A program made the position numbers and the translations under genes. From Rathayibacter caricis DSM 15933 (GTDB lineage: Bacteria > Actinomycetota > Actinomycetes > Actinomycetales > Microbacteriaceae): DNA of 64,000 bases. The notes beneath the pieces were generated by a model, which was not told where the DNA came from, did not search any database, and worked only from the letters and a program-made list of their open reading frames with translations. Shown here one piece after another: positions 7,002 through 14,700 of the stretch. The stretch's first letter is position 1. Every line of letters starts with the position of its first letter. Where the stretch lies: assembly GCF_003044275.1 (NCBI RefSeq), contig NZ_PZPL01000001.1, forward strand, positions 1,798,001-1,862,000, given 5' to 3'.

Positions 7002-7906
7002 GCCCCGAGACTAGGGGTGCCTCCGTGCACCGCGCAGACGAGCTCGTCGCACTCCCCGCACACCACCAGCTGCGTGCGGCAGGAGGGATCGAGGCAGTTG
7101 CGCATCCGGCTGGTCGGCGCGGCGCAGCCCGCGCAGCGGCCCAGCACCTCGGCGTCGGGCGAGAAGGTCAGCGAGCCGCGGCCGTCGAAGACGTAGAGCG
7201 CTCCGCGCCAGAGTCCGGAGTCGCGTCGCGCCTCGCCGTAGCGGACGATCCCGCCGTCGAGCTGGTACACCTCGCCGAATCCCCGCGCGGTCATCAGGCT
7301 CGAGAGCACCTCGCAGCGGATGCCTCCGGTGCAGTACGTCACGATCGGCCGCCCCTTGAGGTGGTCGTAGACCCCGGAGTCGAGCTGCTCGACGAAGTCG
7401 CGCGTGCTCGCGACCCCCGGGACGACCGCGCCGTCGAAGCGGCCGATCTCGGCCTCGAAGGAGTTCCTGCCGTCGAAGAAGACGACGTCGTCGCGCTCGG
7501 CGACCAGCGCGTCGAGCTCGTCGGGCTGCAGTCTCGTCCCGGTGCCGACCACGCCGTCCGCGTCGACCCGCAGCTCGTCGGGTGCGCCGAACGAGACGAT
7601 CTCGTCGCGCACCTTCACCGAGAGACCGGGGAAGTCGAGGCTGGCGCCGTCCTCGTCGAGCCCGGTGCCGGCGCTCCACTTCACGTCCATGCCGCGGAAC
7701 GCGGGATGCTCCTTCGTCCGGCGCGCGTACTTCTTCAGCGCGCCCATCTCGCCGCCGAGCGTGCCGTTCAGGCCGTCCTTCGAGACGATCAGCCGCCCGC
7801 GCAGCCCGAGCGACTCGCACAGCTCGCGCTGCCACAGGCGGATCGCCTCGGGGTCGGCGAGCGGCACGAAGCGGTAGAACAGGAGGATCTTCGGCAGCAC
7901 CGGCAC
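6998..7906 (-). CDS. trhO: tRNA uridine(34) hydroxylase TrhO (rhodanese family)
   Basis: This is a 302-residue protein with the TrhO (formerly YceA) layout: an N-terminal acylphosphatase-like domain ([20 protein letters not shown]), a rhodanese domain with YCTGGIRCE holding catalytic Cys192, and a C-terminal cysteine-rich segment ([21 protein letters not shown]) that probably binds zinc. The E. coli enzyme makes 5-hydroxyuridine at the wobble position of tRNA in an oxygen-dependent way. The start is GTG 7906. The gene leads a two-gene operon, with its stop inside the start of the PEP-mutase-family gene. Confidence 0.92.
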   Translation of the reverse strand: MPVLPKILLFYRFVPLADPEAIRLWQRELCESLGLRGRLIVSKDGLNGTLGGEMGALKKYARRTKEHPAFRGMDVKWSAGTGLDEDGASLDFPGLSVKVRDEIVSFGAPDELRVDADGVVGTGTRLQPDELDALVAERDDVVFFDGRNSFEAEIGRFDGAVVPGVASTRDFVEQLDSGVYDHLKGRPIVTYCTGGIRCEVLSSLMTARGFGEVYQLDGGIVRYGEARRDSGLWRGALYVFDGRGSLTFSPDAEVLGRCAGCAAPTSRMRNCLDPSCRTQLVVCGECDELVCAVHGGTPSLGA

Positions 7907-7969
7907 ATCCTACGAGGCGCTGGCACCGCGCGAAACGGCGCCGCAACACGGCTGTGGCAGCATCGGCGG

Positions 7970-8581
7970 GTGACCGACGCCTCCGCCACCGTGCCGCACT
8001 CCCGGATCGAGGACGTCTTCGGACTCGTGACCGGGGCGTTCGTCGTCTCGCTGGGCCTGTTCCTCCTGCGCGCGAGCGAGGCGGTCACGGGCGGCACGGC
8101 GGGGCTCGCGCTGCTGCTGGGCTATCCGCTGCCGATCCCGTTCGGCGTGATCCTGGTGGTCGTCAACATCCCGTTCCTCGCGCTGTCGCTGTGGAAGAAG
8201 GGCTGGCGCTTCACCCTGCGCACCATGTTCTCGATCGTGCTCGTCTCGGTGCTGGCGGGGCTGCATCCGCTCGCCTTCGGCTCCCTCAGCATCGAGCCGG
8301 TCTACGGAGTGATCACCGGCGACGTGCTCGCGGGCATCGGGCTGCTGATCCTCTTCCGGCACGGCTCGAGCCTGGGCGGCTTCAGCATCGTCGCGCTGAT
8401 CGCGCAGGAGCGGCTCGGCTGGCGGGCCGGCTACGTGATGATGGCGCTGGACGCCTGCGTGGTGGTCGCCGCGCTGCTCGTCGTGCCCCCGGTGAACGTG
8501 CTGATTTCGGCCGCGGGCGTCGTGGTGCTCAACCTCGTGCTCGCCTTCAACCACCGGCCCGGCCGCTACCTCGGTTCCTGA
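7970..8581 (+). CDS. YitT family membrane protein
   Basis: This 203-residue membrane protein has about five to six hydrophobic helices and the YitT pattern: VFGLVTGAFVVSLGLFLL, then TGGTAGLALLLGYPLPIPFG, a KKGWRFTLRT cytoplasmic loop and the late HGSSLGGFSI. Transport function is suggested for the family but substrates are unknown. GTG 7970 is chosen as the start because it begins the YitT N-terminus; a -10-like CAGCAT lies six bases before it, so the mRNA may be leaderless. It is divergent from trhO with 63 bases between them. Confidence 0.85.
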   Translation: MTDASATVPHSRIEDVFGLVTGAFVVSLGLFLLRASEAVTGGTAGLALLLGYPLPIPFGVILVVVNIPFLALSLWKKGWRFTLRTMFSIVLVSVLAGLHPLAFGSLSIEPVYGVITGDVLAGIGLLILFRHGSSLGGFSIVALIAQERLGWRAGYVMMALDACVVVAALLVVPPVNVLISAAGVVVLNLVLAFNHRPGRYLGS

Positions 8582-8636
8582 GCACCCGCTCCGCAAGCCC
8601 TGGCCCTCGTCGCGGGCGTTCGTACGCTGGAGAGGG

Positions 8637-8650
8637 CCCGCGATCGCGGG
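8637..8650. promoter_or_regulatory. 14-bp perfect palindrome in the leader of the PEBP gene
   Basis: CCCGCGATCGCGGG is an exact palindrome. It lies after a likely -10 box (TACGCT, 8623-8628) and before the Shine-Dalgarno site (GGAG) of the gene starting at 8676. It could be an operator or an mRNA hairpin. No terminator-like T-run follows. Confidence 0.4.
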
Positions 8651-8675
8651 TCGCCCCGTCCGAACGGAGAACCGG

Positions 8676-9215
8676 ATGTCCGACTGGAACTACGACCCCT
8701 ACGCCCGCCTCGGGGAGGTGCCGTCCTTCGCGCTGACCAGCGACGACATCGCCGACGGCGCCCCGCTGGACGCCCGCCACTACGGCGAGGGCTCGGGCGG
8801 CGAGGACGTCTCGCCGCACCTGGCCTGGTCGGGAGCGCCCGAGGGGACGAAGAGCTTCGCCGTGACGGTCTTCGATCCCGATGCGCCGACCGGCTCCGGC
8901 TTCTGGCACTGGGCGCTCTACAACCTGCCCGCCGACACGGCCGAGCTGCCGACCGGCGCCGGCGCCGCCGGCTTCGAGCTCCTGCCGCCCGGGGCGCAGA
9001 CGCTGCCCAACGAGATGCGGCTGCGCCAGTTCATCGGAGCGGCGCCGCCGGACCGCGAGCACCGCTACTTCTTCGTCGTGCACGCCCTCGACGTCGAGCG
9101 GCTCGACCTCGATCCGGAGTCGACGCCCGCGATCCTGGGCTTCAACGTCCACTTCCACACGCTGGGCCGCGCGCAGATCGTCGCCACGGCGACGCCGGAC
9201 GGCGCGAAGGGCTGA
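8676..9215 (+). CDS. YbhB/YbcL family PEBP-like (Raf kinase inhibitor-like) protein
   Basis: This 179-residue phosphatidylethanolamine-binding-protein-fold protein keeps the bacterial signatures: EDVSPHLAWSGAPEGTKSFA, VFDPDAPTG and SGFWHWALYNLP (ligand pocket), and DREHRYFFVVHALD. Bacterial members are cytosolic and of unclear role. The start ATG 8676 follows GGAG seven bases upstream. The gene is monocistronic and converges with phosphofructokinase, 21 bases away. The palindrome in its leader hints at regulation. Confidence 0.92.
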   Translation: MSDWNYDPYARLGEVPSFALTSDDIADGAPLDARHYGEGSGGEDVSPHLAWSGAPEGTKSFAVTVFDPDAPTGSGFWHWALYNLPADTAELPTGAGAAGFELLPPGAQTLPNEMRLRQFIGAAPPDREHRYFFVVHALDVERLDLDPESTPAILGFNVHFHTLGRAQIVATATPDGAKG

Positions 9216-9236
9216 GCCGCCCGAGGGGCGCGCCGC

Positions 9237-10265
9237 TCAGCCGAAGAGCGTGCGCGCCTCCTCGTACCGGGAGTCCGGCACGGTCTTGAGGGTGCCGAGG
9301 GCCTCGGCGAAGCCGACGTGGTAGATGTCCGTGCCGCGCAGGGCCACCATGCGGCCCCAGTGCTCGGCGACGACGGAGTCGATCGCGGCCATGCCCAGGC
9401 GGGTCGCGAGGACCCGGTCGAACGCCGTGGGCGTCCCTCCGCGCTGGATGTGGCCGAGCGTGGTCGCGCGGGTCTCGATGCCCGTGCGCTCCTCGATCAT
9501 CGGGGCGAGCATCTCGCCGATGCCGCCCAGGCGCGGGCGGCCGAAGGCGTCGAGTCCGCGTTCGGAGTGGGCGTCGTCCATGGTGTCGAGGGAGAAGCCC
9601 TCGGCGACGACGACGAGCGGGGCGCGCCCTCTGTCCTGCGCGCTCTGCACCCACTCGACGATCTGGTCGATCGAGGTGCGCTTCTCGGGGATCAGGATGA
9701 CGTGCGCGCCCGCGGCCATGCCGGAGTGCAGCGCGATCCAGCCGACGTGGCGGCCCATGACCTCGGCCACCATGCAGCGGCCGTGCGAGTCGCCTGTGGT
9801 GCGGAGGCGGTCCATCGCGTCGGTCGCGATGCCGACGGCGGTGTCGAAGCCGAAGGTGTAGTCGGTGGCGCCGAGGTCGTTGTCGATCGTCTTGGGGACG
9901 CCGACGATCTTGAGGCCCGCGTCGGTCAGCCGCTTCGCCGCGGCGAGGGTGCCCTCGCCGCCGATCGCGATGATCGAGTCGATGCCGTTGCTCTCCATCA
10001 TCGCGGCGATCTTCTCGGGGCCGCCGTTCGGGCCCTCGAAGGGGTTCGTCCGGCTCGTGCCGAGGATCGTGCCGCCCTGCTTCGCGATGCCCTGGATGTC
10101 GGAGCGCTCGAGCGGCATCAGGTCGCCGTCGACCACTCCTCGCCAGCCGCCGCGGAAGCCCACGAACTCCTGGTCGTACACCTTGATGCCCTTGTACACG
10201 GCACCGCGGATGACGGCGTTGAGGCCGGGGCAGTCGCCCCCGGAGGTCAGGATCCCGATCTTCAC
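9237..10265 (-). CDS. pfkA: 6-phosphofructokinase
   Basis: This is a 342-residue enzyme with the usual length. It phosphorylates fructose-6-phosphate, the committed step of glycolysis. Motifs in order are TSGGDCPGLNAVIRG (7-21), GGWRG, LGTSRTNPF, GGEGT (102-106), PKTIDND with the catalytic Asp (about 122-128), VEVMGR-like AEVMGRHVGWIAL, and AEGFS. The Gly in GGEG, rather than the Asp of pyrophosphate-dependent enzymes, favours ATP as donor; PKTIDND is typical of the actinobacterial subgroup. The start is GTG 10265, directly followed by KIGILTSGG, so no earlier start is needed. The gene is followed by the convergent PEBP gene. Confidence 0.95.
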   Translation of the reverse strand: MKIGILTSGGDCPGLNAVIRGAVYKGIKVYDQEFVGFRGGWRGVVDGDLMPLERSDIQGIAKQGGTILGTSRTNPFEGPNGGPEKIAAMMESNGIDSIIAIGGEGTLAAAKRLTDAGLKIVGVPKTIDNDLGATDYTFGFDTAVGIATDAMDRLRTTGDSHGRCMVAEVMGRHVGWIALHSGMAAGAHVILIPEKRTSIDQIVEWVQSAQDRGRAPLVVVAEGFSLDTMDDAHSERGLDAFGRPRLGGIGEMLAPMIEERTGIETRATTLGHIQRGGTPTAFDRVLATRLGMAAIDSVVAEHWGRMVALRGTDIYHVGFAEALGTLKTVPDSRYEEARTLFG

Positions 10266-10332
10266 CCGCTCAGAGTAGAGGACGACGGAGCGACCGGCGC
10301 ACCCCGCTCGCCGGTCCGGGTCCCGGACGCGA

Positions 10333-10372
10333 CGACGGGCCCCTCCTCGCCGCCTCGAGGAAGGGCCCGTCG
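10333..10372 (-). terminator. Terminator-like hairpin after the ferritin-like gene
   Basis: Arms 10333-10349 (CGACGGGCCCCTCCTCG) and 10356-10372 pair with one mismatch around a six-base loop. It begins ten bases beyond the stop of the minus-strand ferritin-like gene and separates it from pfkA. There is no strong T-run, as is usual in high-GC actinobacteria. Confidence 0.65.
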
Positions 10373-10381
10373 CGTGGGGAA

Positions 10382-11308
10382 CTAGTTGGCCTTGCTGGTG
10401 TTCAGGGTGCCGTTGACGCCGCGGGGGAAGAATCCGCCGACGCGCGAGGCCTTGGGGGTGAGGTACACGATGTTCAGGACCTCGCCGGGGGTGCGGCTGA
10501 AGGCGATCGAGTTCTTGTCGGTGGGGACGATGTTCGTCTGTCCGTCGACCTTCACTCCCTGGTCGAGGTCGCTCTTCCCGTCGAGGCTGTCGCGCGCGTT
10601 CGAGAGCTTGTTCGCCGGGTCGGACAGGTCCGCCGCGTAGATGGCCGAGCGGATGGCGCCCGCGTGGTACGCCTCCACCGCGAGGATGCCCGCGGCGGCG
10701 TCCAGGTACGTCTTCGACTGGATGAGCGGCGCGGCACCCTTGTACGCCGTCACTCCGACGTCCTCGAAGACGAAGGCGCCGAGCAGGAAGTTCGCCTCGC
10801 TCGCGAAGGGGTCGAACGTGCCACCGGCCGGGATCACGCCGGCCGCGGCTGCGGCGGCGTTGAAGCTGGACCGGAGGTCGATCGCGGGGCGCGCGACCGC
10901 GGCCGTGCCCAGCGCGGCGCGGAGGAACTTGACGTGCGCCTTCTCGTCGTTCGCGACCTCGGTGGCGAAGCTCTTGAGCCACGGGGTCTTGAACTGCACG
11001 GGACGGCCGCCGATGACGCCGCCGGGGGTGCCCTTGCCGGTCACGTCCGAGCCGCCGAGGCCGGTGCCGTAGACGGCGCGGAGGTAGAACTCGGCCTCCA
11101 GGTACTCGAGGTTGAGGGCGAAGTTGAGGATCGAGGCGTCGCTGGGGCCGCTGGCAGCGACCTCCTCGGCGGAGGCCGCGGGGGCGGCGAGGGCGGCCGC
11201 TCCGATGCCCAGGCCGGCGATGCCGGTGGCCTCGAAGAAGCGGCGACGGTCGAGAGCGGTCTCCGAGCTCTTGACGATCGCGTTGCGGATGAAGGAAGTG
11301 TCGAACAT
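10382..11308 (-). CDS. Tat-exported ferritin-like domain protein
   Basis: This 308-residue protein begins with a Tat-type signal: RRRFF at 21-25, a hydrophobic stretch and an ASA cleavage site near 47. The mature part is a ferritin-like four-helix domain ([50 protein letters not shown] and [16 protein letters not shown]), with the Glu/His spacing of the family related to plant desiccation protein pcc13-62. It is exported folded, and its role is probably stress or metal related, but no substrate is established. It is expressed alone and has its own terminator. ATG 11308 sits after a short leader. Confidence 0.85.
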   Translation of the reverse strand: MFDTSFIRNAIVKSSETALDRRRFFEATGIAGLGIGAAALAAPAASAEEVAASGPSDASILNFALNLEYLEAEFYLRAVYGTGLGGSDVTGKGTPGGVIGGRPVQFKTPWLKSFATEVANDEKAHVKFLRAALGTAAVARPAIDLRSSFNAAAAAAGVIPAGGTFDPFASEANFLLGAFVFEDVGVTAYKGAAPLIQSKTYLDAAAGILAVEAYHAGAIRSAIYAADLSDPANKLSNARDSLDGKSDLDQGVKVDGQTNIVPTDKNSIAFSRTPGEVLNIVYLTPKASRVGGFFPRGVNGTLNTSKAN

Positions 11309-11555
11309 GTGCGCATCTCCAGTGATAGGCGGGATGCCGGACGACTCAACGCGTCGTCGCGACAGCGTGAAGCTACGCCCGCGAATGCGGCGCTGACCAG
11401 CGGAATCGGCGAGAAAAGATTGCGCATGTGGTCATCGGTCCTGGTCCAATCCGGCGGGGCCGCGGCTCCGAAGACCTGTCACCGGAGGAACGCCGGGCGG
11501 GGTGGCCGGAGGCACTCCCGGAGGCTCTGTCGGAGGGCGCGATTACCATCGCTGC

Positions 11556-12494
11556 GTGACCTCCGCCCCTCCCGCTCCCGTGCCCGCCCGGGCCGCGGTC
11601 TACGCGCCGGCCGTGCCGGTGAGCCTCGCGCTCACCGTGCGGACGCTGCTGCGCGGCACCGGCGATCCGACGATGCTGATCGACGCCTCCGGGTTCTGGA
11701 AGGCGTTCCGCACGCCGCGGGGCGCAGGCACGCTGCACCTCGTGCAGGCGGCCGACGGCGCGGTGCACGCGCGCGCCTGGGGCGAGGGCGCCGAATGGCT
11801 GATCGACCAGGTGCCGGAGCTGCTCGGGCACGGCGACGACTGGAGCGGCCTCGACCTCTCCTCCCACCGCCCGCTCGCCGAGGTGCTGCGCCGCGTCGAG
11901 GGCCTGCGGCTCGCCCGCGCCGGGCTGGTGTTCGAGATGCTGGCGCCCTCGATCCTCGAGCAGAAGGTCACCAGCACGGAGGCGTGGCGCGCCTACCGCA
12001 CGCTCGTGCGCCGCTACGGCGAGGTCGCTCCGGGCCCCGTCGCCCTGCACGCGGCGCCCACGGCCGAGCAGTGGCGCCGCATCCCGTCGTGGGAGTGGCA
12101 CCGGGCCGGTGTCGATCCGCGGCGCTCGCGCACGCTGCTGACCGCCGCGCTCGTCGCTCCGGGCCTCGAGCGCACGCTCTCCCTCGGCCGCGGGGGAGCG
12201 GAGGTCGAGTCGCGTCTGCGCTCGGTCCCCGGCATCGGCGCCTGGACGGCGGCCGAGGTCATGATGCGGGCGCACGGCGATCCCGACGCGGTCAGCGTCG
12301 GCGACTACCACCTCGCCGCCGCCGTGGGCTTCGCCCTGACGGGGCGGCTGGGCGTCGACGACGACGGGATGCTGGAGCTGCTCGAGCCGTGGCGCGGGCA
12401 CCGCCAGCGCATCATCCGGCTGATCGGCTGCAGCGGTGCGAGGAAGCCCCGCCACGGCCCGCGGATGACGATCCAGGACCACCGCGGCCACTGA
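11556..12494 (+). CDS. AlkA-like DNA-3-methyladenine glycosylase
   Basis: This 312-residue HhH-GPD-superfamily base-excision glycosylase removes alkylated purines. The hairpin-helix-hairpin is SVPGIGAWTAAEVMMRAHGD, followed by VGDYHL with the catalytic aspartate at residue 250. The upstream LAPSILEQKVTSTEAWRAY is typical of DNA glycosylase 2 family proteins, and the tail (RPRHGPRM-type sequence) is the usual basic C-terminus. GTG 11556 is chosen over an in-frame ATG at 11502 because TACCAT (11544-11549) stands six bases before it as a -10 box, giving a leaderless mRNA. The gene converges with the next one, 14 bases away. Confidence 0.88.
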   Translation: MTSAPPAPVPARAAVYAPAVPVSLALTVRTLLRGTGDPTMLIDASGFWKAFRTPRGAGTLHLVQAADGAVHARAWGEGAEWLIDQVPELLGHGDDWSGLDLSSHRPLAEVLRRVEGLRLARAGLVFEMLAPSILEQKVTSTEAWRAYRTLVRRYGEVAPGPVALHAAPTAEQWRRIPSWEWHRAGVDPRRSRTLLTAALVAPGLERTLSLGRGGAEVESRLRSVPGIGAWTAAEVMMRAHGDPDAVSVGDYHLAAAVGFALTGRLGVDDDGMLELLEPWRGHRQRIIRLIGCSGARKPRHGPRMTIQDHRGH

Positions 12495-12508
12495 CCGGGC
12501 CGGGACGC

Positions 12509-14182
12509 CTAGGCGCCGCGCTCCTCCAGCACCGCCATCGCCGCGTTGTGCCCGCCGAGCCCCGAGACTCCTCCGCCGCGACGCGCTCCCGCTCCGCAGA
12601 CGAGGATGCGGGGATGCGCCGTCGCGACGCCCCAGCGCTGCGCGGGGGTGTCGAGCGGGTCGTCGTCCTCGGCGAAGGGCCACGACAGCGGTCCGTGGAA
12701 GATGCTGCCGCCGGGCAGGCCGAGGCTCTGCTCGAGGTCGTGCGTGGTGCGCGTCTCGATGCAGGGCTCGCCGTCGGCGTCCCGCAGCAGCAGGTCGCGG
12801 ATCGGCTCGGCGAGCACCGAGTCGATCGAGTCGAGGATCTCCTCCTGCAGGCGCTCGCGGGTCGCTGCGTTGTTCTCGGCGGTCAGCCAGCGGTCGGGGG
12901 TGTGCAGGGCGAAGACGGTGAGGGTGTGCGCGCCCGAGGCGGCGAGCTCGGGCGAGAGGATCGAGGGGTCGGTGAGGGAGTGGCAGTAGATCTCGCACGG
13001 GATCGGCTCGGGGGTGCGCCCCTTCGCCGCGGCCCGGTGAGCGGTCTCGAGCGCGTCCCAGCCCTCGTTGACGTGGAAGGTGCCGCCGAAGGCCGCCTCG
13101 GGCGCGACGCTCTCGTCGCGCAGCCGCGGGAGGCGCCGCAGCACCAGGTTGACCTTCACCTGCGATCCCTCGGGGCGCTCCGTTCCGACTCCGGACGTGC
13201 CGCCCATCAGGGCGTCGAGCACGAACGGCGCGACGTTCGAGAGCACGTGCCGGGCGCGGACGCGGCGGCTGCGCGGACCGCGGCGGTAGACGACCTCGCC
13301 GTCGGCCCCGATCGCGGTCACCTCGGCGCCGGTCAGGATCCTCGCTCCGGCGTCCCGCGCGGCCCGGTCCAGGGCGCCCGAGACGGAGCCCATCCCGCCG
13401 ACGGGGACGTCCCAGTCGCCGGTGCCCTGGCCGATCACGTGGTAGAGCAGGCAGCGGTTCTGCGCGAGGTCCGCGTCCGCGGCGCCCGCGAAGGTGCCGA
13501 TGAGCGCGTCGGTCAGCAGCACGCCGCGCGCGAGGTCGTTCGCGATGCTCCGCTCGATGACCTCGCCGATCGGCCGCTCGATCATCGCGCGCCAGACGGA
13601 GTCGTCGCCGACCAGCCGTCGCGCCTCGCTCCGGCGCAGGAGCGGCTGGGTGAGGGTCGGCCAGAGCGCCGCGGCCATCCGACCGGTGCGGCGTGAGAAC
13701 TCGGCGAACGGTTCGGCGTCCTCCGGCGAGCCGAGCCGGGCGAAGGATGCGGCCGTCGCCTCCCGGTCCTGCGTGTCGACCAGCAGGCCGCGACTCGGAT
13801 CGACGGGATCGGGCGTGTAGGAGGAGTAGCGGCGGCGCACGAGCGGCACGTCGATCCGCAGGTCGTCGAGGATCGCGCGCGGCAGGAGGCTCACCAGGTA
13901 CGAGTAGCGGCTGAGCCGCGCCTCCACGCCGCGGAACGGGGACTCGGACACGGCGGCGCCGCCCGTGTGCTCGCTCCGCTCGAGGACGAGGACGTCGAGC
14001 CCCGCCTGCGCGAGGTACGCCGCGGCGACGAGCCCGTTGTGCCCCGCGCCGACGACGACCACGTCCACCGCGGCGTCGGACGGGGTGCGCGGGGCGCGGG
14101 GACCCGGCGCGGTGCCGCTGCGCTCGCGGTCCTGAGCGTCGCGGGGACGGTGCCGATCGCGTCGGGCTGTGCTTCGCGCCAT
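12509..14182 (-). CDS. Phytoene-dehydrogenase-like FAD-dependent oxidoreductase
   Basis: This 557-residue flavoprotein has an N-terminal dinucleotide fold (DVVVVGAGHNGLVAAAYLAQ around residues 40-60) followed by LERSEHTGGAAVSE, typical of the phytoene desaturase/PYROXD2 group. A C-terminal FAD motif (LVCGAGARRGGGVSGLGGHN) closes the protein. Members oxidise carotenoids or unidentified substrates; no carotenoid genes are nearby, so the substrate is unknown. The first 38 residues are basic and low in complexity, and the true start could be further in. The 105-residue gene upstream is in the same direction, 48 bases away, so the two may form an operon. Confidence 0.85.
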   Translation of the reverse strand: MARSTARRDRHRPRDAQDRERSGTAPGPRAPRTPSDAAVDVVVVGAGHNGLVAAAYLAQAGLDVLVLERSEHTGGAAVSESPFRGVEARLSRYSYLVSLLPRAILDDLRIDVPLVRRRYSSYTPDPVDPSRGLLVDTQDREATAASFARLGSPEDAEPFAEFSRRTGRMAAALWPTLTQPLLRRSEARRLVGDDSVWRAMIERPIGEVIERSIANDLARGVLLTDALIGTFAGAADADLAQNRCLLYHVIGQGTGDWDVPVGGMGSVSGALDRAARDAGARILTGAEVTAIGADGEVVYRRGPRSRRVRARHVLSNVAPFVLDALMGGTSGVGTERPEGSQVKVNLVLRRLPRLRDESVAPEAAFGGTFHVNEGWDALETAHRAAAKGRTPEPIPCEIYCHSLTDPSILSPELAASGAHTLTVFALHTPDRWLTAENNAATRERLQEEILDSIDSVLAEPIRDLLLRDADGEPCIETRTTHDLEQSLGLPGGSIFHGPLSWPFAEDDDPLDTPAQRWGVATAHPRILVCGAGARRGGGVSGLGGHNAAMAVLEERGA

Positions 14183-14230
14183 GCAGGCCAGTGTGGTCGG
14201 CCGGGCGGCGGGGCGCGAGTCCGGAACGGC

Positions 14231-14548
14231 TCAGGCGTCGTCGGTGCGCAGCGCCTGGGCGACGAACTCGCGGAGGGAGAACAGGATCTCCTCCGTGGAG
14301 CGGCCGCTCGACTCCGCGAGCCGGCCGGTCAGCCAGGTCAGGCAGATGACCGAGGCGCCCGCGACGTCGGACGCCGTCGGCACGACCACGCCGTCGAGGT
14401 CGACCACGCCCTCCTCGATGGGGCTGAGGGCGCGCTCGAGCACGGCGCGGTTCATCGGCCCGGTCGCCTCCCCGTCGAACGCGGCGGTGCTGTCGATGAG
14501 GGCCTGGGCGGCGATCATCGCGCCCTGCGGGACGGGCAGCGGATCCAT
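14231..14548 (-). CDS. Small hypothetical protein upstream of the FAD oxidoreductase
   Basis: This 105-residue protein starts at ATG 14548, which has CGGAG six bases upstream; a longer frame to 14689 has no such site and overlaps the putA promoter. The protein is soluble and helical and has no recognised domain. The C-terminal half (SGRSTEEILFSLREFVAQAL) forms an amphipathic helix. It is divergent from putA and lies just ahead of the FAD oxidoreductase gene on the same strand, so a shared operon is likely. Confidence 0.6.
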   Translation of the reverse strand: MDPLPVPQGAMIAAQALIDSTAAFDGEATGPMNRAVLERALSPIEEGVVDLDGVVVPTASDVAGASVICLTWLTGRLAESSGRSTEEILFSLREFVAQALRTDDA

Positions 14549-14688
14549 CGGATCTCCGATCAGGAGCGGGAGCGGTCGGGTGCGCCCATCGTCCCGCGCG
14601 CCCGCTCCGGCGTCCACCGGACGGGCCCGGGTTCGGGAGTCTTCCCAGAGGCGCGACGACACGCACCGCCTGCATGCCGACTCGGGCA

Positions 14689-14694
14689 TAGCCT
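14689..14694 (+). promoter_or_regulatory. -10 box for a leaderless putA transcript
   Basis: TAGCCT ends six bases before the putA ATG (14701), which places the transcription start at or next to the start codon. No Shine-Dalgarno site is present. The -35 region is not well defined. Confidence 0.4.
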
Positions 14695-14700
14695 CGTGGC

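Noticed and set aside
7025..7969. Plus-strand extension upstream of the YitT gene
   Set aside because: The extended frame is antisense to trhO; YitT similarity begins only at GTG 7970.
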